Positions 12,503 to 17,717 of a DNA stretch of 17,717 bases are shown piece after piece. Source of the DNA: Saprospiraceae bacterium (GTDB lineage Bacteria > Bacteroidota > Bacteroidia > Chitinophagales > Saprospiraceae); assembly GCA_020849825.1 (NCBI GenBank), contig JADZFP010000048.1, positions 1-17,717 on the forward strand, given 5' to 3'. Numbering within the stretch: the first letter of the stretch is position 1; the number at the start of each line of letters is the position of its first letter. Both the position numbers and the translations under genes were made by a program. Below the pieces are notes generated by a model that worked only from the letters and a program-made list of their open reading frames with translations, had not been told where the DNA came from and did no database searches.

Positions 12503-15301
12503 ATGAAAATCCGTTTCTATCTCCGCTTCTCCACCCAACCCGGCGAATCGCTGTCGATCCAACTCGAAGGCCTCAAAAAAGGCCCGGCACGCTTCCCCCT
12601 CCTCTACCTCAACAGTGAACTCTGGGCCTCCGAACTGATCGAGGTCCCGGCTGGTGCGCTGCGTTACCAATATCATTTCGACGGCCCCGCCGGTCATTCC
12701 CGCGGCGAACTGGGCAAATGGCACGAACTCGATCCCGCCCCCGCCCGCTCCAAAGAAATCCACGTCATCGATTTCTGGGAAGAAGCCGGCGCGGTGGAAA
12801 ATGCGTTTTTGACCCAGCCGTTCAGGGAGATATTTATGGCTTCTCCGGCCTCCTCTCCCGGTTCCCCCTCCAAAGGAGAGTCAAGTGAGGGCCGCTCCCC
12901 TTCTCTTTTGGAGAGGGGGCCGGAGGGGGAGGCCTCCCACCTCTTCCGCGTCAAAGCCCCGATGCTCCAGCCCGGACAGGCGGTCTGCCTGCTCGGCCAC
13001 GGCGTCGGACTGCGCAACTGGGACAGTGCGGCGCCGCTGCTGCTGCGCCGCGAGGGCGACTGGTGGACGACCCGACTCGATCTTTCCCGCGACGAATTCC
13101 CCCTCGGGTACAAATACGGCGTGTGGGATACCCTCGGCAACCGCTTTCTGGGCTTTGAAGACGGTCCCAACCGCCCGCTGTACGCCGCTCCCGAAGGCAG
13201 CCTGACCATACTCAACGACGGCTTCGTCCGGCTGCCCCGACCCGACTGGCGCGGCGCAGGAGTGGCCATCCCTGTATTCAGTCTGCGCAGCGAAAACAGT
13301 TACGGCGTGGGCGAATTCACCGACCTGCCGGCTTTGGCCGACTGGGGCCGGTCGGTGGGCCTCAAACTGATTCAATTACTGCCGGTCAACGACACCTCCG
13401 CCACCGATACCTGGACCGATTCCTATCCCTATGCCGCGATTTCGGCTTTTGCCCTGCATCCCGTTTACCTCAACCTGGCCGAAGTAGCCGGCAAAAAACA
13501 CGCGGCCCTGCTCAAACCCTTCGCCGCCCGTCAAAAATCCCTCAAGGCCCTCGATGCGGTGGATTATGAGGCGGTTTTGAAAGATAAATGGGCGATGATC
13601 CGGCTGCTTTTTGCCGAACAAAAAGCCGACTGGGCCAAAGACAAAGCCTACCAGGCTTATTTCGCCGACAACCGCCACTGGCTCGTGCCCTACGCGGCGT
13701 TTTGCTACCTCAAAGCCCGGTACGGCAGCGTCGAGTTTGCCAACTGGCCGCAATACAGCCGTTATTCGGCCAAAGAAATCGACCAGCTGACGGCGCCCGC
13801 GGCAGCCCATCACGACGAGATCGCCATCCACTATTTTGTGCAATGGCACTTGCACCGCCAACTCAAAGCGGCTGCCGGGTACGCTCATTCGTGCGGACTG
13901 GCCCTGAAAGGCGATATTCCGATCGGCATTTACCGCAATTCCTGCGACGCCTGGGTGGAGCCCGAACTTTACCACATGGACCAGCAGGCCGGCGCGCCAC
14001 CCGACGATTTTGCCGTGGCTGGCCAGAACTGGGGCTTCCCGACCTACAACTGGGAACGTATGAAACAGGACGGATTTGCCTGGTGGCGCCGCCGTTTCGC
14101 ACAGATGAGCTGGTATTTCGACGCCTTCCGCATCGACCATATCCTGGGCTTTTTCCGCATCTGGAGCATCCCGCTGGATGCCGTACAGGGTATTCTGGGC
14201 CGTTTCGTGCCCGCCATACCGGTCACAGAGGGCGAATTTTACGAAGCCGGTATCGGTTTCAGCCGCGAACGCCTGTGCCGCCCCTACATCAACGATGCCG
14301 TGCTGCACGACATCTTCGGCGATCTGGCCGATTACGTGCGCCGGGGCTTTCTCGACCAAACGCCCGACGGCGGGCACTGGTCGGGGCAAAGCCAGTACAC
14401 CCTCAAGCCCGAATTCGATACCCAGCGAAAAGTCGAACAGTGGTTCGAAAACCTGCCGGCTGCCGGCAGCGGCGGTAAAAAAAGCGCGGGCAAAACAAAA
14501 GCCGTTCCCGCCCTCGCCCCCGAGGAAAACATGCGCGTTCGCGACGGGCTGTACGACCTCATCGCCAACGTGATCCTGCTCGACACGCCCGATCCCGAGG
14601 GTTTTGCTTTCCGGATCGGCATGGAAAAAACGGCATCGTTCCGTTTCCTGCCCGACGAAGTAAAAGAGCCGCTCAAAGCCCTCTACGTCAATTATTTCTT
14701 CCGCCGCCAGGATGATTTCTGGGCGCAGGAAGCGTATGAAAAACTGCCCGAACTGAAACGCTCCACCGAGATGCTCATCTGCGGTGAAGACCTGGGTATG
14801 GTACCCGATTGCGTACCCGATGTGATGCGCGCCCTGGGCATCCTCAGTCTTGAGATCCAGCGCATGCCCAAGCAGGCCGGCCGCACCTTCTTCCACCCCA
14901 AAGACGCGCCTTATCTCGCCGTGGTCACCCCTTCGACCCACGACATGAGCACCATCCGCGGCTGGTGGGAGGAAGACCGCGACCTGACGCAGCGTTTTTT
15001 CAACGAACAACTCGGCTACGAGGGCCGCGCCCCCTATTTCTGCGAACCCTGGGTGGCGCGCACCATTCTGGCGCAGCATTTCCACTCGCCGGCCATGTGG
15101 GCTATTTTCCAAATCCAGGACCTGTTGAGCATGGATGGCGCCCTGCGCCGCGAAAACCCTCAGGAAGAACGCATCAACGTGCCCGCCAACCCGAAGCACT
15201 ACTGGCGCTACCGGATGCACCTGAGCCTGGAAGCCCTGCAAAAAGCAGATGGGTTCAATGCCGCGCTGCGGGAGTTGGTGGGGGCGAGTGGGAGAGGGTG
15301 A
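12503..15301 (+). CDS. malQ: 4-alpha-glucanotransferase (GH77, MalQ/DPE2-type) with two N-terminal CBM20-like domains
   Basis: The 932-aa protein is a disproportionating enzyme that moves alpha-1,4-glucan segments between acceptors, acting in glycogen/maltodextrin metabolism, presumably in the cytoplasm because no signal peptide is seen. Two starch-binding (CBM20-like) domains occupy about 1-108 and 147-240 (VCLLGHGVGLRNWD at 161-174). The GH77 barrel starts near 252 (GAGVAIPVFSLRSENSYGVG). Catalytic residues are in FRIDHILGFFR (nucleophile Asp545), ICGEDLGMVPD (acid/base Glu762) and THDMSTIRGWW (Asp814). The length, the two CBMs and the insertion between the catalytic motifs match the plant-DPE2/Bacteroidota form, not the 500-aa bacterial amylomaltase. 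Residues about 113-145, between the CBMs, are encoded by a palindromic repeat (see that entry), and 652-674 is a Gly/Lys/Ala-rich linker. The start at 12503 is well supported by the first domain. Confidence 0.94.
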   Translation: MKIRFYLRFSTQPGESLSIQLEGLKKGPARFPLLYLNSELWASELIEVPAGALRYQYHFDGPAGHSRGELGKWHELDPAPARSKEIHVIDFWEEAGAVENAFLTQPFREIFMASPASSPGSPSKGESSEGRSPSLLERGPEGEASHLFRVKAPMLQPGQAVCLLGHGVGLRNWDSAAPLLLRREGDWWTTRLDLSRDEFPLGYKYGVWDTLGNRFLGFEDGPNRPLYAAPEGSLTILNDGFVRLPRPDWRGAGVAIPVFSLRSENSYGVGEFTDLPALADWGRSVGLKLIQLLPVNDTSATDTWTDSYPYAAISAFALHPVYLNLAEVAGKKHAALLKPFAARQKSLKALDAVDYEAVLKDKWAMIRLLFAEQKADWAKDKAYQAYFADNRHWLVPYAAFCYLKARYGSVEFANWPQYSRYSAKEIDQLTAPAAAHHDEIAIHYFVQWHLHRQLKAAAGYAHSCGLALKGDIPIGIYRNSCDAWVEPELYHMDQQAGAPPDDFAVAGQNWGFPTYNWERMKQDGFAWWRRRFAQMSWYFDAFRIDHILGFFRIWSIPLDAVQGILGRFVPAIPVTEGEFYEAGIGFSRERLCRPYINDAVLHDIFGDLADYVRRGFLDQTPDGGHWSGQSQYTLKPEFDTQRKVEQWFENLPAAGSGGKKSAGKTKAVPALAPEENMRVRDGLYDLIANVILLDTPDPEGFAFRIGMEKTASFRFLPDEVKEPLKALYVNYFFRRQDDFWAQEAYEKLPELKRSTEMLICGEDLGMVPDCVPDVMRALGILSLEIQRMPKQAGRTFFHPKDAPYLAVVTPSTHDMSTIRGWWEEDRDLTQRFFNEQLGYEGRAPYFCEPWVARTILAQHFHSPAMWAIFQIQDLLSMDGALRRENPQEERINVPANPKHYWRYRMHLSLEALQKADGFNAALRELVGASGRG
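12847..12934. repeat. Palindromic repeat inserted in frame within malQ
   Basis: Two arms, about 12847-12880 and 12895-12934, are imperfect reverse complements; both read GGCCTCC ... CCCCCTCC/CTCTCCAAA on their own strand. The style (CTCTCCAAAGGAGAG palindromic core, GGCCGG and GGCCTCC ends) is that of an intergenic repeat I associate with Bacteroidota genomes. It codes for the Ser/Pro/Gly/Glu-rich linker at about residues 115-144, between two binding domains, and keeps the frame open. Amino acid use there differs from the rest of the protein. Confidence 0.65.
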
Positions 15302-15321
15302 GGATTTTCATCGGATGACGA

Positions 15322-15348
15322 TTGGCATTGTGACGCGCTTTATCTTTA
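15322..15348 (+). promoter_or_regulatory. Possible promoter of the EAD11/TPR operon
   Basis: TATCTTTA at 15341-15348 is one base from TAnnTTTG, with TTG at 15322-15324 (16-bp spacing) and again at 15328-15330. The leader would be about 15 nt before the start at 15367. It lies in the 65-bp gap after malQ. Confidence 0.4.
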
Positions 15349-15366
15349 TTGCTCAAATAAAGCTTT

Positions 15367-16482
15367 ATGCCGCCCAAAAAAGTCATACTTCGCCAATGGC
15401 TGTCCAATGGAGACACCGCGCAGGTAGTGGATGCGCTGCTACAGATTGCAAACGAACTGGACGACAAGTATCTCCGTCACGACATTATCCACCAGGCCGG
15501 CAGGTTCAACAGCCTGCAAAAGGATCGTTCGCGGGGCGTTATCGACAACGACAGTTACTTCCAGCGATTCAACGCCATCCAGTCTGCCTTGCTAGACCTG
15601 ATCGAACGTTTGCCTGACGTATTGCAGCCTGCCGCCGCGCCGCCCGTGAATGATCCCCCTTCGACCGGCGATGCTACCTCCCCTGCAGCGGGTCCGGTAT
15701 CGCATCTGCCCTGGATCATCGGACTGCTCCTTTTGCTGGGTCCGGCGATCGCCCTGGCTGCCTTTTTGCCCTGCCCGAGCGCATCGGTAGAAAACACCTT
15801 CCGCCTCCTGATGGCCCTGGGCGCCGGCGGCGTCGCCACGCTGCTGCCGGGTGTGTTCCATCTCGAAGTCAAGGGTCTGAAAGCCGGAAGCGCCATCGGG
15901 ATTACAGCCCTCGTCTATCTGGTCAACCCCGCCGGCGTGGTGAAAAACGATGGCCCCTGCAACGAGCCCAAAACCACCGCCATCACTGTATTTGTCCACG
16001 GCAAAAAAGGAACCCAGGACATGATCCTGCGGCAACAGGGCTTTGTAATCATGGACGTGCCCGGCGGCGAGCGAAAACGCGCCTCTATCAACGAAAACGG
16101 ACAGGCTTTTTTCCAAAACCTCGTCGTGGGCGACAGCGTGCGTATCGACGTGGATTTTTCCGAACCCTATCACGCCACCCGGCCCGGGCGCAGTTACCGC
16201 ATTGAGCCACAGGGCAGCATCTACCTCGAAGTGGCCCTTCAAGGACTCGATAAAGTATTCGGTACCGTAGTTTCGGGCGACAAGCCCTTGCCGGGCGTCG
16301 TGGCGGCTGTCGGCGCCCTGCGCGATACCACCGACGAGACCGGTTATTACGAAATTGCCATCCCCGAACACCTGCAGCAAAAACAGCAGGAGGTCAGATT
16401 CACCAGGGCCGGCTACAAACTGCTGACCAAAACCGCCTACCCCCAAACCGGGGCGCCGCTCAATGTTGTTATGAATAAATAG
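15367..16482 (+). CDS. Membrane protein: EAD11-like domain, three TM helices, beta-sandwich, carboxypeptidase-regulatory-like domain
   Basis: The 371-aa product has four parts. Residues 1-83 are helical and match the pattern I know for effector-associated domain 11 (EAD11): VVDALLQIANELDD, then AGRFNSLQKDRSRGVIDNDSY, then NAIQSALLDLIERL. A Pro/Ala/Thr-rich linker follows (84-113). Hydrophobic segments at about 114-135, 143-165 and 172-193 are probable membrane helices. Residues about 204-291 look like a beta-sandwich (TVFVHGKKG to IYLEVAL), and 296-370 a CarboxypepD_reg-like domain (FGTVVSGDKPLPGVVAAVG, DETGYYEIAIP). EADs are predicted homotypic adaptors that link sensors to effectors in bacterial conflict systems. 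With three helices the EAD would be cytoplasmic and the beta domains outside, if no helix is misjudged. There is no catalytic domain. The TPR gene starts 23 nt downstream. The EAD11 call is from memory and untested by HMM. Confidence 0.82.
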   Translation: MPPKKVILRQWLSNGDTAQVVDALLQIANELDDKYLRHDIIHQAGRFNSLQKDRSRGVIDNDSYFQRFNAIQSALLDLIERLPDVLQPAAAPPVNDPPSTGDATSPAAGPVSHLPWIIGLLLLLGPAIALAAFLPCPSASVENTFRLLMALGAGGVATLLPGVFHLEVKGLKAGSAIGITALVYLVNPAGVVKNDGPCNEPKTTAITVFVHGKKGTQDMILRQQGFVIMDVPGGERKRASINENGQAFFQNLVVGDSVRIDVDFSEPYHATRPGRSYRIEPQGSIYLEVALQGLDKVFGTVVSGDKPLPGVVAAVGALRDTTDETGYYEIAIPEHLQQKQQEVRFTRAGYKLLTKTAYPQTGAPLNVVMNK

Positions 16483-16505
16483 ACCAGAATTTTTAAAAAA
16501 GCCCA

Positions 16506-17717
16506 ATGAAAAACGCTCTTCTGACCCTCGTCGCGCTATGGGCCTGCACGGCGGCCTTTGCCCAGCAGACTGCCCTCAAAGGCATCGTCACGGTGCAAAA
16601 CAGCAAATTTGAAACCGGCCGCCTCGAACCGGTGACCAACGCTCAGGTCGAAGAAGACTACGGGCGCTCCCAGGCCACCACCACCGAGGCCGACGGCTCT
16701 TTTCACCTCAACCTGGTCGGGGTGCCCGAACAGGAGAGTTTCCGCTTCAGCGTGCGCAAAAGCGGCCTCGAAGTGGTCAATACCGACCAGTTGAAAGCCG
16801 TGGCCGGACAAAAAGAACGCGTCAGCATATACATGGCGCGGCCCGAATACGTGGCCGAGTTTCGGAAACGAATCTACAACGTGGGCAAAACCGAAAGCGA
16901 AAAAACCATCGAGCGCAAGCTGAACCGCCTCGAAAAGGAACGCGCCGAACTGCAAAAAAACGCCGCCGCCAACGCCGACCAAATCGCCGCCCTCAGCGCC
17001 GAAATCGACCTGGCCAATGCCCGCGCCAAAAAAATCGAGCAGGATGCCCGAGAACTCGCCGAAAAATACCAGCACATCAACCTCGACGACGCCAGCGAGC
17101 AATACCAGCAGGCCTTCCGCCTGTTTCAGGCCGGCGAACTCGATCAGGCCCTGATCCTCCTGCAAAACAGCCCGGAACAAGCCCGGAAAATACTCGAAGA
17201 GCGGCAACGCATCGCCGAACTGCGCCGCGAAGCCGATACCCGCGACTCCGTACAGCAAGCGCGCACCCGCGAAACCATGCAGGCCCTGCGGCTCAAAGCC
17301 GATATGCACCGCACCCGCTACGAGTGGGACAGCGTGGCGCTCGCTTACGACTACCTCATCCGGCTCGACAGCGCCAATGCACAAAACGTGTACGACTATG
17401 CCGCTTTTCTCGAAGACATCAACCGCTACGATCAGGCCCTGTACTGGCTCGGGAAACTCATCCGGCTGCCCGGCGCCGAGGCCTGGCAGGTGGCCAATGC
17501 TTACGGCCTCACGGGTCAAATACACCAGGAAACCGGTCGCTTCCCCGAGGCGATGGCAGCCTACGCGGCTGCTGAACGACAATATGCTGCCATGTCGAGG
17601 GAGGACAGCCAAAACGATTTTTACAGAAGCAACCTGGCCATCTCGTATGAAAAATTAGGCCACCTCTATCAGGCGCAGGGCAAATTCGACACCGCCCTGG
17701 TCTATTTTGTAAAAGAA
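16506..17717 (+). CDS. Exported TPR protein with carboxypeptidase-regulatory-like and coiled-coil regions (3' partial)
   Basis: The frame is open for 404 codons to the window edge, so the C-terminus is missing. A signal peptide (about residues 1-20, ending AAFAQ) is followed by a beta domain with regulatory-carboxypeptidase character (about 22-110, TALKGIVTVQNSKFETG, EADGSFHLNLVGV), a charged coiled coil (about 115-190, and again 225-262), and TPR units from about 195 on (SEQYQQAFRLFQAGELDQAL, YAAFLEDINRYDQALYWLGK, LAISYEKLGHLYQAQGKFDT). The early signal peptide places it outside the cytoplasm, where it could meet the external beta domains of the preceding membrane protein; this pairing is inferred. 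Related proteins in this family usually have many more TPRs. The start at 16506 follows the EAD11 gene by 23 nt, which suggests one operon. Confidence 0.85.
   Translation, partial: MKNALLTLVALWACTAAFAQQTALKGIVTVQNSKFETGRLEPVTNAQVEEDYGRSQATTTEADGSFHLNLVGVPEQESFRFSVRKSGLEVVNTDQLKAVAGQKERVSIYMARPEYVAEFRKRIYNVGKTESEKTIERKLNRLEKERAELQKNAAANADQIAALSAEIDLANARAKKIEQDARELAEKYQHINLDDASEQYQQAFRLFQAGELDQALILLQNSPEQARKILEERQRIAELRREADTRDSVQQARTRETMQALRLKADMHRTRYEWDSVALAYDYLIRLDSANAQNVYDYAAFLEDINRYDQALYWLGKLIRLPGAEAWQVANAYGLTGQIHQETGRFPEAMAAYAAAERQYAAMSREDSQNDFYRSNLAISYEKLGHLYQAQGKFDTALVYFVKE

Noticed and set aside
13376..15241. 621-codon minus-strand open frame opposite malQ
   Set aside because: It is the antisense shadow of a clear GH77 gene, common in GC-rich codon use; its His/Gly/Val-rich sequence has no recognisable domain.
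15367..16482. Possibility that this protein carries a catalytic effector domain
   Set aside because: No CHAT, caspase, TIR, protease or nucleotide-binding motif is present; after the helices there are only beta-sandwich domains.
16536..17612. 358-codon minus-strand open frame opposite the last TPR gene
   Set aside because: The plus strand reads a signal peptide, coiled coil and TPRs through to the edge; the minus frame is a shadow rich in Phe/Gly/Val.

Overview
This window is chromosomal DNA of a GC-rich member of the Bacteroidota, most probably a Saprospiraceae-type organism (Lewinella/Haliscomenobacter relatives). The evidence is a gliding-motility-type C-terminal secretion domain, BshA, many exported proteins whose signal peptides end in A-Q, Bacteroidota promoter elements (TTG ... 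TAnnTTTG), little Shine-Dalgarno signal, and an effector-associated-domain (EAD11-like) membrane protein of a kind I know from this family. No rRNA, tRNA, phage, transposase or CRISPR locus is visible. The placement is by recognition only; no search was run.

Layout. 1-420: gene-free, with one hairpin and a 69-bp tandem repeat. 421-2235 (-): exported protein with a type IX secretion C-terminal domain. 2532-3686 (+): exported C1 (papain/bleomycin-hydrolase-like) peptidase, followed by a strong terminator inside a REP-like inverted repeat. 3939-5081 (+): bshA. 5153-8567 (+): a two-gene unit, exported TPR protein then exported beta-helix/PA14 protein. 8568-8923: repeat-rich gap between convergent genes with a 31-bp-arm hairpin. 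8924-10117 (-): a two-gene unit, DUF2202 ferritin-like lipoprotein then a small exported OB-like protein, with stacked inverted repeats upstream. 10242-11153 (-) and 11275-11706 (+): divergent ROK sugar kinase and RidA-family deaminase, separated by a nested palindrome. 11776-12420 (+): orphan NarL/LuxR-type response regulator with a canonical promoter and almost no leader. 12503-15301 (+): MalQ-type 4-alpha-glucanotransferase with two N-terminal starch-binding domains and a palindromic repeat read in frame between them. 15367 to the end (+): EAD11-like/transmembrane/beta-sandwich protein and a secreted coiled-coil TPR protein that runs off the window.

Functional themes. Envelope and secreted proteins dominate. 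MalQ and the ROK kinase may both serve alpha-glucan and glucose use, but they are not one operon. BshA makes the first intermediate of bacillithiol-type thiols. The most system-like part is the last operon. EAD11 domains are predicted adaptor modules of NTP-dependent conflict/signalling systems; here one is tethered to the membrane beside a TPR protein. No effector (CHAT, caspase, TIR, STAND NTPase) is inside the window, so a conflict role is inferred from family knowledge only.

A second theme is the number of intergenic palindromic repeats, of at least four kinds, one of which has entered a coding sequence. Because the DNA is GC-rich, very long antisense open frames occur over most real genes; these were discarded.
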